A stretch of 64,000 nt of DNA. It comes from Anopheles merus (taxonomy: Eukaryota; Arthropoda; Insecta; Diptera; Culicidae). The DNA lies in NCBI RefSeq assembly GCF_017562075.2, contig NC_054084.1:11704745-11768744 (forward strand), given 5' to 3'. The notes beneath the pieces were generated by a model. It searched no databases. It was not told where the DNA came from and worked only from the letters and a program-made list of their open reading frames with translations. The position numbers and the translations under genes are program-made. Of the stretch, positions 36,063 through 49,124 are shown one piece after another. Within the stretch, counting starts at the first letter, position 1. Each line of letters opens with the position of its first letter.

Positions 36063-39000
36063 GTGAGTCATAGCTTTTAAGGAGAATCTCTGTCTGCTCT
36101 CAGCCCATCTACAAACGTGACTGAATGCTCCAACCATCTTCCGGAAATGACTCTGTCCCCAGCACAATTGCACTCGCGTGTTTTTTGTGAGTCTCCCTGA
36201 GTCCTCCCTTTGTAGCCAGCCTTACAAGACGTTACCTGGGAAGCTGCATGGCATACTGTGTGGTGGGGTGTTGTGTGTTATCAAACAAGCCGATAATTCA
36301 TCTAGTTCGGGTCGAGAGATAGAGAGAAAGGACTTTCCTATTCGGGATCTAGCCTGAGGAAATCCAGATCCGTAGGCCGGTCCAGCATAAGACCCACGGA
36401 CGACCTCCGCCGTTTCGCCTTTCCACCTTTCCATGCCAAAAATGGAAACCTTCAAAACCGGACCGTACACAGAGATGAAGCTGCTGCTGCTGCTGCTGCT
36501 GTACGCCATATATGGCATCTATCATGGCAGCCTCCCCCCAGCGGGTGGTATCGGGTGGCTGGTTCAAACAGTCGGCCCGGCGACACGAAGCCAATTGCAA
36601 ACTGTGATTGATGAAAGCTTCCGGAAGAAGGCGAAAGGGAGAGGGAGCGATAGTGGTGGGTCCTTCGAGCGGCACGTTGTCTTCAATTTTTGACCGAAGG
36701 CCGGAACCGCCGGTGTACACAGAAACGTTCGTGGGTATCTATTTGATTGGCATACATGCTTTTCCTCTGCTTGTGTCTTGGTGTGGTGCCTTTTTGGGCA
36801 GCTTTGAAGTTATGTTTCAAGGTTGGTTTGGTTGCAGGCATGTAACTCGGCGTTTATGCTGGCGTTTAAGAGCCGAATATGGTGTGAGTATAACAGACAC
36901 ACAAAAAAAAAACATAATTGTCCTAATGGAACGCGATCGTTTCATTCGTTACGAATCGTGCGCAATGAAAGAAAAGCTTTCCTTTTCCGATGCCCGTACA
37001 CCGTTTGTGTGTTGTGACAAATGTTTGAGTTTTATTTTTAGCCTACTCACAGTAAGAAAGTCAACACCGCGCCATTCGTGCCTTATCCTTCGTTCGCTGA
37101 TCGTTCGCACCAATCCTTGACATCGAACTTAGCAGGCGCGTTTTTGGTGACCGTGGGGGCTTTCGTCTGTTTTTTTTGTTCCTACCAACGGGGAGACGCG
37201 ATCGCTGTGTGTTGCGCTAAAGTTCACGATTTGTGGTTTTGTTTGACGCGCTTTGATGATCGATTGATGTATGGCAAGCGAAGGACGCACTGTTTTGCAT
37301 CGAGAATAACAGCTGTAGGGAAATTCATCTACTCCACTACATTCATATTGATACTAAACCAAACTCAGGCGACATGATGACTAATGCAATCACTTGCATC
37401 TCGAGTAAACGGTTCGGAACTCTCCAATGCTGATTCCGTTACCGGAGCAAATTGCGATTCCCAAGTCGATTCCGATTCTGGAGACGATTCTGATTCCGGA
37501 GCCGATTCCGATTTTGGAATCGATTCTGGAGCCCATCCTGGAATCGACTCCGTAGTCGACTCCGCAATCGACTCCGGATTCAACTCCAGAATCGGCTCCG
37601 GAACCAACTCCGGAATCCATATGACCCTTTGACGTTTGGTGTATGACCATTTTGTCCCATAGCGGGACCATTCTACCCCGCACAATACATTTGCACAACT
37701 TTCGATGTTGATTTTAATTTTTTTTTTGAATTTATATTTGTTATTCATGCGTCTACTTGTTTGTCATGCATAAGATGTTGAAGCATCGATTGCCGTCAAA
37801 ATATCAGTGTAAAGTGGTTTACCCAAATGGGATACAGAGCAAAATCCTTAACAGTGCCATTTTGCCCCGCTTTCCTTTATCAATAAATAAAACCTATATA
37901 GAGCATAGGCAAATTAATTAATACCCCTTTTGGTCCAACCGTCAATGGACAATTTTATTGACGATTTATTGACTATTGATCATAATTTTTAGAATCACAA
38001 GTTTACAAAAAGATTCAAAAATATATGAAAACGGCGAAAAAGTTGTGAGAACAAAGCAAAAAAAAAAAAAATATTGGATACAGTCAATAATTTGAGGTAC
38101 ACTTTGAAAATTCATTAAATTTTGGTAGTTTTCTAATAAAAAATGAGTTTAATTTCAGTGTTGTTATTGAAAAGGGCAGTTTTTTGCCAAACCGTTGATC
38201 ATCGTTGATCAAATTGTTGATTTGTTGATCAAAATCCAATCGATTCAGAACCGATTTTGAAAAAAAAAAAATGTACAAAAGGCATTGAACTTAAAATCTC
38301 AAGGTATAAATATATTATTTGCTTGCTTTTCTGAACAAAATACTCAAAAACTAAAAAAAAAAAGAAAGAGCGTAAACAGTTAAGCAATTTTGATTATTTA
38401 TTTATTTTGTATGACAAGTGTACATTTGTGCTTACACTCTCTTAGCATCATTGACTAAAAAGACAACAATAAGCAATGGTTTTAAAAACGGGTGTTGCCG
38501 CTGTCTCCTTGGCGACGTTCGTTTACTCCCCAAACCATTTTCCCTCGGCAAGCTGCCAAAAGATCGTCCAAAACCATCCAGCCATCCCACCCAACATTCT
38601 CATATGTGTCCCCCCCCCCCAATGCCCAACCCACTGGCCAAAGAGCTTTCCCCCTCCCCCCACTCAACGGCATTCCACTAACGCAAACGCGCTGCATCTT
38701 CGCATCTTCTAATGATTATTTAGGCGTGATGCCCCGACGTGTGTGCACCAGAGATGGCGGCAGCGGCGTCTCTTCAGTTAGTCTACCGTGCCCTAAAAAT
38801 ATACTTACTGTCACGACGCGGTGAAGATAATGCACACACACACAGGAGTATATTGGTGTGTGCTGGATTTGGGCATGTTTTCTTTCCCCACTGCACCCAT
38901 CTCGATCGGTCCGCGTCGATAATGCATTTTCGAGAGGAAAGAAAGCCCCCGTGCCTTGTTTTTTTTGTGTGATCGTTGTTACTTTTCATTCTAAAAGAAC

Positions 39001-39112
39001 AGACACGACAGACCAATCTCTTGAGAATGAAGCGTCTGTGTTTGAGGGATGGCGCTTCACACACTTCCAAAGACAATTGGGTTCATTGATGCAGTCTACT
39101 TTCTTCGTCTCT
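36063..39112 (+). other. Presumed intron of the MDDL gene, part 1
   Basis: No confident exon. Contains a (CTG)7 run at 36480-36501, a poly-C run near 38611, AT-rich sequence at 37.9-38.4 kb and the satellite tract at 37410-37622. Several long open frames here start without ATG and show no family signature. Confidence 0.4.
37410..37622. repeat. GATTCCG satellite tract without element ends
   Basis: Degenerate GATTCC/GGAGTCGA units of the same type as in the 3721 and 39121 elements, first GATTCCGATT-rich and then GACTCCGGAATC-rich. No TAGTGATGGG or CCCATCACTA end was found on either side. Either a truncated copy or a tract left behind. Confidence 0.7.
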
Positions 39113-40437
39113 ACCCTTTTCAGTGATGGGAGACATGAAGTTTTAGACGGAATCGATTCCGACTAGCTCCGAAGTTTTCTGGAATCGATTCCGGATAGTA
39201 GTTCCGGCATGAGATTCCGGAATTGATTCCAGAATTGATTCCGGAATATGCCCCGGAATCAGAATCGGCTCCGTAATCGGAACCGGAACCGAAACCGGAA
39301 TCGGAACCGGAATCGGATCCGGAATCGGAAACGGAATCGGATCCAAAGTCGGCTCCTGAATTGGCTTCGGAAGCGGAACTGGATTCGGAACCGGAATCAG
39401 AATCAGCTCCGGAATCGGAATCGGCTCCAGAGTTGGAATCGGTTTTGGATTCGGAATTGGCTCCGAAATCAGAATTGACTTCGAGATCGAAGTCAGTGGC
39501 GGCTAGTGATGTAAGATCACATCCGGATTCGTTCAAATGATCCGGATCAGTAAATTGAGCCAGTCGCTTCCCTAAGAGAAACAAAGGCGATTGCTCGAAT
39601 GCGCCAAATAAGCAATTGAGCAGATATCATTTTCGGATCACAATTCTTCTCCCTTCAGATAGCAGATCAGACATATCTTACACGTGTGTGATTCGTTATA
39701 CCAAAACAAGAAAGCCTGGTGACTTCGTGATTCCTGTAATGTGTTGGGTCCATTTTACGATATATTCACCGTTTTCCATATATTTTTGTGTAGTTTCCTC
39801 ATAATGTTGTTATCGTCCTATTCCTATCGTCCTATCGTCCTATGGGAACCATCCAAAACATTTTGGGAAACAACCAAAAAACCTTGGTAGAAACCTGAGA
39901 TGTTCTCTTTCTGTTTGACTGCAGATTTGGCATTAACCGACAGGTTTATCAGAGAACGAACGATTGAATGATTGGCCCGATCAAATGATCCGGATCACCT
40001 TTATGAACGAACCGGAACAGAGCTGATCTTCAAAAAGACCCGGTTTTAACACCACTAGTGGCGCCATCTCCATAAGAATAGGCGTTTGGGTCCAATGATA
40101 CTACGTGTTGATAGCCGCAAAGAATCAAAATTTACTTGTAAACGAACCATTCTCATGGAGATTCCCGGACTGATGTTGCGTCTGAAACTTTGTTTTTTGA
40201 ATTCAACGACTAACTCTCACTCCGGAGCTAATTCCAAGTCTGGAGTCAATTCTGGCCGCAAATTACGGTTCTCAGGTTGTATCCGATTCCGGAATCGGCC
40301 CCGGAGTCGACTCCGGAATAGGCTCTTGAGTCAACTTCGGAATCGGCTTTAGAATCGGAATCGGCTCCAGAATTGATTCCGAATGCGGAATCGAAATCGA
40401 GTAGGTTCAATTCCGAGTTCCCACCACTAACCCTTTT
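39113..40437. mobile_element. hAT-like satellite element with perfect TSD, split by a second element
   Basis: The outer element runs 39121-40429: start CAGTGATGGG, end CCCACCACTA, flanked by an exact 8-bp duplication ACCCTTTT (39113-39120, 40430-40437). Without the 562-bp nested insertion (554 bp plus duplication) it would be about 747 bp. Its arms are GATTCCGG satellite. The unique core (TCCATAAGAATAGG..., GATAGCCGCAAAGAATC..., TTTACTTGTAAACGA) matches the reverse complement of the middle of the 3721-4236 copy. Non-autonomous. Confidence 0.9.
39496..40065. mobile_element. Nested 554-bp TAGTGATG...CACCACTA element
   Basis: The element is 39504-40057, starting TAGTGATGTAAGATCAC and ending TTTTAACACCACTA. 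Flanks GTGGCGGC (39496-39503) and GTGGCGCC (40058-40065) match at seven of eight positions, a hAT-type 8-bp duplication. Subterminal AAATGATCCGGATCA repeats lie near both ends in the same orientation (about 39536 and 39993), and a TCGTCCTAT short tandem repeat lies near 39812-39842. No transposase. The related copy at 3721 lacks this insertion at the corresponding point, which gives an empty site. Confidence 0.88.
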
Positions 40438-40539
40438 TCTCTTCGATGAGTGATCTATGCGCTCTCATCTATGATGGTTGTGCGACTCCTTATCCGATTT
40501 GAGCAACAGAAGCATGTGAGCGGAACAACTTTACTTCCG

Positions 40540-41230
40540 TCACGTGTTGGTGGCGCATATATATAGAGAGAGAGATCGTGTGTGTGTGTGTGTGTGTTGG
40601 TGTTTTGTGCACGATCGTGCGGTGGGGTCGTTTCACGACGTCACGATCTATGTGGTGTGGTGGCAGTGCCGCCGAGATCACAACCCGCCAGTGCTCGAAG
40701 GGCTCTTTTCGGCTGGTTCCTGTACAGTTTTCTTCTCCCACGATGGCCGATTAGTTTGTGTTTCGAGCGCGATCGGGCCGGTTTGCTTTTGTTGTTGTCG
40801 CCGTCGTCGTCGCGGTTTTGGGTTTGCCGTTTTTCGAGCCGAAAAGAAACGCCAAAAGCGCGCGCGTGTAAAACTCAGATTTAATTACGGTGTGTGCACT
40901 GTTTGCGCGAGTGATTAATTGTTTTGCAATAATTGAATTTACGACGTGATTGCCGTTTTTGAAAATAAAACACACATGACGGCGCGATCGCGCGCAAAGT
41001 GCAGCCAGTGTGCGCGGCGAGAGTCAAGATCGGGGTGTGCATTGATCGCGACAGCGCGAGATGGCTTTGTTTATGCAGCATGGGTGTGTGTTTGTTTGTT
41101 TTTTTTTCTTTATTCACTTTCTTTTCATTGAATTGTAAGATGTTTACATTATGCTCACTCGTTGTGTCGGTCGGTCTAAAGAGAGGGTGTGTGTGAGAGA
41201 GTGTTTTGTGCAGCGTGAAACTGAAAGCGC
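40540..41230 (+). promoter_or_regulatory. CpG-rich promoter or leader-like region
   Basis: The stretch is dense in CpG (CGCGCGCGTGTAAAAC, GCGCGATCGCGCGC) against an AT-rich background and contains CACGACGTCACG, a CREB/ATF-like site. It also has GA and GT microsatellites (40564-40574, 40578-40597). No protein with family resemblance. It could be an alternative first exon or promoter for the flanking + strand genes. Confidence 0.35.
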
Positions 41231-41239
41231 TAAGGCGCG

Positions 41240-44200
41240 ATTGTACAAGTGAATATAGTGTCCGCGCGATTATTTGCTGCGCTCATCGAAAATACCGATT
41301 TGTGTGGTGATGCTCTTTTTGTTTACACCATCCAGCCATTACTTAACTATAAGTCAACAAGCCATTACTTAAAAACAGTCAACTATGTGTGTGTGTCCGT
41401 AACAAGTGTGTTTGACACCTGACGTGTAGTAAGGTCGTCTTCCGAACCGGTGTTATTTGACATGATGAACGCCGTCCCAAGATTAAATGTTCGGCACAGG
41501 CACACCCTTAATTCGAGGTTAGAGTTTGCTGCCGTCCTGCAATTAACACCCTCCATCGTGTCATCGGTGTTCAAGTTGCAGTTGGTTGTGTGTACGTGAA
41601 ATGATCTATCAACTGACTGATCAACTGTAACATTGTGTATAAGAAAAGGGATCCCAAGAGGGAAGTTAATTATCATTACAGTTAGTTACTTATGATTAGG
41701 GAGGAATTTCTAAGCCGATTTGTTGCCGTTGGCGTAATTTTATTTTGGGTTGATGAGATAAATAATTAAAGCCAAATCTATTTGTTGGGTGGTTGAACGT
41801 TTAGGGCTCTTACTGCGGTTTGCCTACAGCTCAACCAACATGTTTGAAATTGCCTGATAGCTTCAATTCATTTAGCTATCACTTAACGCGCAATCACAAT
41901 CAAAGGGTGTACAGCAAATATTTAAAACATCTTCATACTAAATACATTGTACAACTTTCATTTAAAAGGTAAAATGAGAAGACGAAATAGCAACACATAG
42001 CAATATCACAACAATATACCACAAAAAATCACACAGCTGTTCTTCCCAGTTCCCCAACATTGTTCTTCCCAGCTTGGGGATTGGATGAAGAGGATAAGTA
42101 GTATTCAACAGGCCTTTTTATTTATTTTTATAGACACTTTGCGACTCTTCAACACTTTGAGTGTCATGGCCAGGGATAACTGACTTTAAATCTTAATATG
42201 TTGTAACAGATAGAGCGTATTAGCATGAAATTTCGCAAAAAGATAAAAAAATGTTAAATAACTCTTTAATATTTACAGTTTTGGCAAAAGCTTTTTTTTA
42301 TAAAAAATGGTCAAAATCGAGAATATAAATGCAAAATTACAATTCCTTTGATCAATATAGTGCCGCCACATTTTTTGTTTTTTTATTATGTGAGTTTTCA
42401 AATCCTCTAATACACAGCAGATATTTTTCTAAATATTATCTAAAAACATTGTTTACATGATCGCTTTTTAAAACAGCATCTTTTTGAAAACAAATCTATA
42501 CATAACATTAAACTATTGTTTTTTTTTCCAATTGATCAAAACAGCAAAACAATGTAAACACAACACAAGTAATCAATCAAAATTGTATTAAAAGTCATTA
42601 TTTTCATCGTGCCTATTTTTTTTTCTATTCAATAACACTTCCTTGGGGCCATAGCTATCTTATTTGATAGCCAATAAAAATGTAAACAAATTGACCCCAG
42701 GGAAACACAAATAAGCTATCACATGTAAGATATGTTTTTCGCAAAGAAAATTCCAGTCTTCTTGATAGTTTGCAATTAGATTAAAAAAAACAAGTAAACT
42801 AATTTGGCTTGCGTAAATAATAAATGGTCATAAATTGACAATCAGAAAGCTGTCTACGGGCTATCCAAAGGATATCAAAATATCGTTAATTTTTTGTAGA
42901 ATACTCCATTGCCTTTTCATCAATGATGCATATTGTTGAAAACAAACCCACTACAAAACTACAAAATTTCATAATGTTTTTCTTTATCCAATTCATTAAA
43001 CTTCATCAAGAACTTCCAAGAGACTAATTTTCCCATCAAAAAAGCTTATAAATTAGTGTAAAAACAAACACTTGGACCTTCTGCGTTGCCCATGAACCGT
43101 GTTGTATGAGGCGAGGTCGCCCGTAATGTGTCCGTTTGTTTCGGCCACTCTTAAATGATGCCACCTGTTAAAAGGAGCTGCCCGTTTACGTATTTTGTCC
43201 CAAACTGGGACCATATGGCCCTTGATTATAACATTTGCTTATTATTTTTTATTTATAGTGTCGAATGTCACGTTTTTCAGCAAAAAAATGGTCGAAAGGT
43301 AGTTATGTTTAATCAAATTTCGTAGTATTATGCCCTTAATTACTCATGTCGTACAATTCGTGATGGAAATTCGGTTGTTTCCGACTTTGTAGCGGTTTCA
43401 AACTTAAAGCAAATTGTTTTTTTTAATTTAAAAATTGTTGGATTTTTTTTTTACCAATTTGACGTATGACAACTGTCAAAAATAAAAATTCGCGTAACTC
43501 GGGGAAAGACTGTAACCAATATTTTTGATATGGATATACTTATGAGTCATGGATTGTGAAATAAGTAATAGTGAGGTTCTTCAGGTTCTTATTTTAGGTT
43601 CTTGAATTATTCAAAAAAATATTTCAGAGGAACGGCTTTGCCGTATTGCTTTAAATAATTTGAAAATATGTCAAGTATATTTGAAAAATAGTCTTTATAC
43701 TGAAAAAAGCATCATGTTTTACGAATGTATTTAAAACCTCGTATTGAAAATAAATAAATTTAAGAGTCAATTAAATATTACATACCATTTGTTAGCGATT
43801 TTGATGAGAACTGTGATCTTGCGCTGTGTCTGTTATATGTTAATTGATAGTTTCATTTATAAACTTTTGAAACAGATTTCCATTACACAATTTAAAGATT
43901 TACTGAGCAATTATGAAACATTTTTTTCTTGACCCAACCCTTTATTCCCTCCGTTTTTCCCTCCAAACAAACCCAGAAAATGGGCCAACCATATGGTGCG
44001 TTGGTGCGCCATGAAACGACATCTAGAATACAGCACTGCCCAATAATGCAACCAGTATGCATACTGTTGCTGCTGTGTCGTGGGGGGTTTCGCGTCCTAG
44101 ATTCGTGCTACTATACCAAACCCTCCCAGCAGCCTGTCCCAGTAAACCTTCCCTCCCGAATGGCGTTCACTGTCTTTACCGTTTATTCTCCATCACACTT

Positions 44201-46440
44201 CGCTTCCGGCCATGATCAACCGATTCGCATGCTGTGTGGTGTTTACGCTCGCTTCAATCGAAAGGAAGATAACGTCCGCGCGTCGTGTGTCTCAAAAGCA
44301 AAAAGAAAGTGTTCCGGAACTGATCGCTATTTTTCGCATCATGCCGCCGACCGGCCCGTGCGGGAGAAGGACACATTGAACGTTGCATAATTGCGATAAT
44401 GCTTACCGCTGAGGGTCGGCACGATCGTGGCGCCAGCCAGCGATAAAGGCTGCATTGTGAAAGGTCATGGTACTTACTGCTTTGGGGGGGGGGGAATGGT
44501 CAGCTCGCGGTAAGATTTTGCCACCTTTCCCGTGGGTTCCAACGTTCGCACAGGTGTGTGATACCTGGCCAAAGGAGGTCGATGAAGATGTCCTTGCTAT
44601 CGTTTAACAACAAATTATAAGAAACACCGAGTCGCGTCAGCACAAAGCGTTTGAGCTCGGTGGGCTGACGGTGGTGTGTGTGTGTTTAGCTGCCGAAAGA
44701 GGAGAGGAGTAAGAAGCTCGATCCCTGTAAATCGCTGACCATATTTGGTCGCTGCCGTCTCAAGAGTGATCAAATTATGGTCTGCCCAAAGGGACTTCGT
44801 GGCTGTGTAGCGCGCGGTGGATGGCGAATGCGATTGGAAAGGAAGGAGCGATATTTTTGTTTCAGGAAGTGTAAGCATCAATGCTCACTCTTATTAAACG
44901 TAAGGAATGGGTTAGCTCACCTATGTGAATACTGCATGGGTTCGTATACCACGGCACAGTTGTATGCGGTTTTTTGGCTTTTAAAAAAATGCAAAAATTG
45001 TATGGTCGCAAAACTTAATTGCGTATCATTAAAGTAATGAGCGTGGAATGGAAGAACCAGAAGGAGTCAATGTCAATGGCAGGGACGTACAAATGCGTTG
45101 AATCCATTAAAAGTAGCAGTCTTGCTTTCTTCCAATTTTTATAGTAACATTTTAACTTCATTTTATTCATTGTTTACTGCATAAACTACGTTAAATTACG
45201 AATTTTCTTTTTCTTTTGAAGTTTTACCAAAAGGAAAAGGAAAAGGAAAATGAAAAGTTTTTTTTTCATTGTTATTTCGCCCAAAAAAAAAACCATGAAT
45301 TTAGACGGCTTTTGTATTTTGAATGTTGTGTGAAATAACAATTGGTAAAAATCTGCCCAATTATCTTGTAATATTTACATGATTTTTTCAAGAGTCAAAA
45401 ATTTATGAGTTACAAACAAAAATAGGTGCGTTAGATTAAAAAATGTATGCGCACTGTCAAAAATTGATGCCTTACAGCCAAAATTAGGTGGCTTGTTGCC
45501 AAAACGACTGTATCAAAACTGTATAAAACATGGGTGAAAATTAACTGAAGGGATTGTTATTTTCTTTTTGCATCTATAAAAATCATGATTTGAAAATAAT
45601 ATTTCGCTTTTCAGCAATAATAACGTGTATATCAGCAGCAGATTTGTATTGATCGTGTTCGTACAAAAAAATCTATTTTATTTGATATATTTATATTGAA
45701 ATATTTTTGATTTTGTTTATTTGATGTTACATCCGACAAACGTTTATTATAAATTGTATTTATAGATTCTATTAACATTTAATTTTTTTAATTGGTACTT
45801 TAATTTTATAAATATTTATCAGTTTTTTTTATTTTTTCCTTGATCTTCCTTAACCTTTTTGATTTCCTGAATCTTTCTTAAATTTTCCTTTAAGAGTTGA
45901 AACCAGATTTTTTTTTCGCTCTTATCAAAATAATAACAATAATTAGTAATTGCTAGCATTGCTTCAATGTTATTTTTTATCCAATTGAAACGATATTCCC
46001 TTGTTCCCGTCCCAAACTTGTTCCTAAAAAGTTGACATTGTATTTTTATAGTTGACTGATTTAATAATTATAAATGTAGTGCCTGATTGCGAAAAGCATT
46101 GAACATATAAAAAATGCATTATGCATAAAATCAAATTATATTGAATAAAAAATCAAATTTAAAAAGCATAAAATGTGCGGATTGAAAAACATAAATGAAA
46201 TATTTGTTATGTGATTAAAATCTGTTTCTTTAACTCAATTTATATTTTAGTCATTAGCGCCTTAAATGAAATATTTCTTTATCAACTATGGTTTCCTATA
46301 TTTTTGTAATTTGCGTTGAACAATTTTATATTTTAAATTAAATCGTATAATTATTTTAGTGTGTTGCAATAAGTGACTGCACCAAAAAAGTGAACGGATA
46401 AATAAAATATATAAAGAAAGAAAAAATTCAAAACGCAAGC
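41240..46440. other. AT-rich noncoding sequence, probably intron or spacer
   Basis: Little recognisable content. A pyrimidine tract and AAACCCAG acceptor end at 43976, and the next bases can be read in phase 1 as a few codons up to a GTGCGT donor at about 43996; this is the only micro-exon candidate for the MDDL gene and is weak. A poly-G run (11 G) lies near 44484. Confidence 0.35.
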
Positions 46441-47788
46441 AAAACGGAACGTTTCATTTTTGCTACTTGGGAACGCGCGCGAACGTCAACGTGCGTGCGT
46501 GGTCTGTCACAAACGTCATATTCCGGCCCCGATCCGGCCTGCTGTCAAACGCGCCTGTCATGGACGTACCTTCAGCCCGACCGTGCAAGAATGGTGTAAG
46601 CGTCGTTGGCAGCGCAAATTTTCGTGCCCGAGCGTTGTAATTGAAGTATTTTCGTACAGTTCGTGCCGTGTTTTCGTGAAAGTGCAGCAGCCGGAGTGCA
46701 GCCAATACGGTACGGGTGCAAACTCACCAGTGAACGGCAGCGAACAGCGCGCGTGTGTGTGCGTGCGTGTGCGGATGTGTGTACACCACCGTTCCCGACC
46801 CGCTAGGTCACATCACCGATGTTCACCTTCCTCTTTTTGCTAGACGGAACCCTACAACGGCAACCCCTTTTGCTCGCACACACACACACACACACACGCA
46901 CACACACTGCAGACCTCGCGTTGACGTTTAGCTATTACGCCTGCTCATTTTCTTGGTCATTTCTCTACCTTTTCTCTTTCCCCCCCCCGTTGTGTGCTCG
47001 CGGATGCATCGCCAGTGTTTTTCTCCACCAACTGCCACTGGCACACGCAAGGAGGAGCGTGAACCGTGAATTGCTAAAAATCAGTAGTGGCCAGCCCATC
47101 AATCGGTAAATATTGGCCAGCAAACCGACCGCGCGACACTGCGGAAGTGGGGAAAGAAAGGATCCTCCCAGGGATCGGTGGCAGCAGCAGCAGCAGCAGC
47201 AGCAGAACCGAAACAACCGCAGCAGCAGCAGCCACCTCGAAAGTGGATTGGACGCAGGGTCGGCTTTCGCTGGGGTAAGCCACACAGAACTGCACCCAAC
47301 GAACCGGATCGTCCGTCCGACGGGCAGCCAATCGCAGCAACAGCAGCAGCAACCGGTGAGCAAGGGAAGGAAGAAGAAGAAGAAGAAGAAACAGATCAAG
47401 AAGTCCGGCCGGTGGTTGTTGCGGAGCAGGGGAGCATCGAAGGCACTGCGCCCCCCACTGCCGCCCCTCCGGCGAAGGCGAAATCGGCCAGCAGTTCGCT
47501 GTTCAGCTCGCTGGTACTAGCAGCAGCGCCCAAGCGTCGCAAGGCAAACAACATCATCCCGGCCGGTAGTGGTGGTGGTGGTGGTGTTGTTGAGGAGCGC
47601 AGCGGCGCCAGCGTCGGCATCGCCGAGGAAGGAGGCACCCCGGGCCCCGAAGGACGACGACGTGGTGGAGGAGGCGGAGGCGTAGGCTTCCAGCTGCTGA
47701 CCCGCTTTCTCACTGTTCTCGGCGGAAAACGTGCGCACCGAACGGCCGCAAAAACGGGGAAGGAATTTCTTCCGACAGAGGGCTTAAA
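46441..47788 (+). promoter_or_regulatory. USP7: USP7 promoter region and probable 5' noncoding exon
   Basis: CpG-rich sequence begins abruptly at about 46450 after AT-rich spacer. It contains a (CA)n run at 46876-46908, (CAG)8 near 47180-47204 and (GAA)n near 47368-47390. A donor AAA|GTACGT at 47788/47789 can pair with the CTCATTCCAG acceptor at 49120. A reading frame is open from 47088 to the donor and is in phase with USP7 after splicing, but it has no ATG, so leader is the simplest reading. Confidence 0.5.
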
Positions 47789-49120
47789 GTACGTATCCAG
47801 GCCTAGTCACGGGCCGTATGAAAACAAAGAACACCACCCCCCTCCTTCTATTCTCCCCGTTTGTCCTTGACCCCTTCCCCATCCACCGTGTAACAGCACC
47901 TTCTTTGTCCCCATGTGATCAAGCTTCCCACACCATCCGCACTTTCCTTTCCTTTTTTTTAACGTACCCAAAACACGACTGAGAACGGAGCCCCGTTCCG
48001 TTCTCTTTGGGTTCAATTGGTTTGTTGTGGTTTTGTCGAGAAGAACAGAATACTTTCTGTATGCGCGCGTGTGTGTGTGTGTGCATGTGTAAAGTGGCCA
48101 CTTTCGGTGTTTGTGGAAGAGGGAAAAGATCCCAGCTCCAAGGCGCTCCGTCCATGGCGTGAAGGAGGAGAATATTTTAATTAATACCACTCGTTGATTG
48201 CATCACCGGGTGACCTCCTCCGGTCCCTCCCGAGTGTGGTCGACCATCGCCAGTGTTCGATGTTTAATTAGATTAATCGGTTCGGACGCTGGTGTCGGGG
48301 TGGGTGGACGATAAATTACGCATCCCGCGCGTGTACTGTTTTGTAGTTGCCCCAGTGGTCGTGCTTGTGCCGGAGCAATGAGTAATTGGAAGGAAAATAA
48401 TGCAAGCAAATGATTTTGTTTGTAGCATGACAGAATTGTCAATCGTACTTGACAAAGAGGCTGTAACGAGCACAGGATACTTTGATACCGTACCGAGCGG
48501 TGTGTCACGTTACCTTGGAAACTCTTGTGGGGAAATTTTTATTTTGTTTCTCTCACCACCGAGATGTCTGCTAGAAAATTAATTAAATTATTTATTTTTA
48601 TTACTTTTGTTGATGTTAACTATTACACCATAACGGATGAATCACTGAGAAGCACGGTGCTTGGAGTTGATCTGTCCCAACCTTCCTTCCTTCCTTCCTT
48701 CTCCTCCTCCTCCGTCACACCATCCCAGTAGACAGATTGTTCACCGATTGTTCTGAAAGTTTGTGTTTATTTCTCTCTCTTTCTCTTTCTCTGTTCTCTA
48801 TCCTCTGGCCCAATTACTCCTGGCCTCATCGTCCCGGTGCGCTGCCTCTCCCACCTCTTCATCTCGAAACTCGATGTCCCGCCATCCCGATTGCTGCCGT
48901 CGTGTGCCAATCGGATCCTCCACCACAACAACGGCTGCCCGATCCCGACCACTCCATTTCTGAAAAAAAAACCCCATCATCGTCATCCTTCTCCTGTTCC
49001 TGTGTGTCCTGCTACTGCTGCTGCCCGGCGGTCGCCCCGGTCGCGTGTATGCGTCATGACCTCGCCCGAACCGGACCCGGCGGAACCGAAACCGAAACAT
49101 TGTAAACTCTCTCATTCCAG
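47789..49120 (+). other. Probable intron in the USP7 leader
   Basis: Bounded by GTACGT at 47789 and a pyrimidine-rich CTCTCTCATTCCAG at 49120, four bases before the preferred ATG. Contains GT (48071-48085) and CTTC (about 48681-48702) microsatellites. If unspliced, an ATG at 49056 would add 23 residues to USP7. Confidence 0.5.
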
Positions 49121-49124
49121 CGCT

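Noticed and set aside
36608..37120. 170-codon open frame downstream of the MDDL exon
   Set aside because: Non-ATG start, no acceptor in the right phase, no family resemblance. The nearby TTGCAG acceptor at about 36838 gives a stop after two codons in the MDDL frame.
39248..39478. Arg/Asn-rich protein (RNRNRNR) and similar Asp/Ser or Pro/Glu repeats in other satellite tracts
   Set aside because: Periodic reading of GATTCCGGAATC units gives repeat peptides in every frame; there is no gene context.
46876..46908. CA repeat as a functional Z-DNA or regulatory element
   Set aside because: Common microsatellite, one of about ten GT/CA runs in the window; no specific evidence of function.
48837..49124. 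N-terminal extension of USP7 to 48837
   Set aside because: The codon at 48837 is GTG, the stretch is pyrimidine-rich like an intron end, and a good acceptor lies at 49120; the ATG at 49125 gives the expected length.
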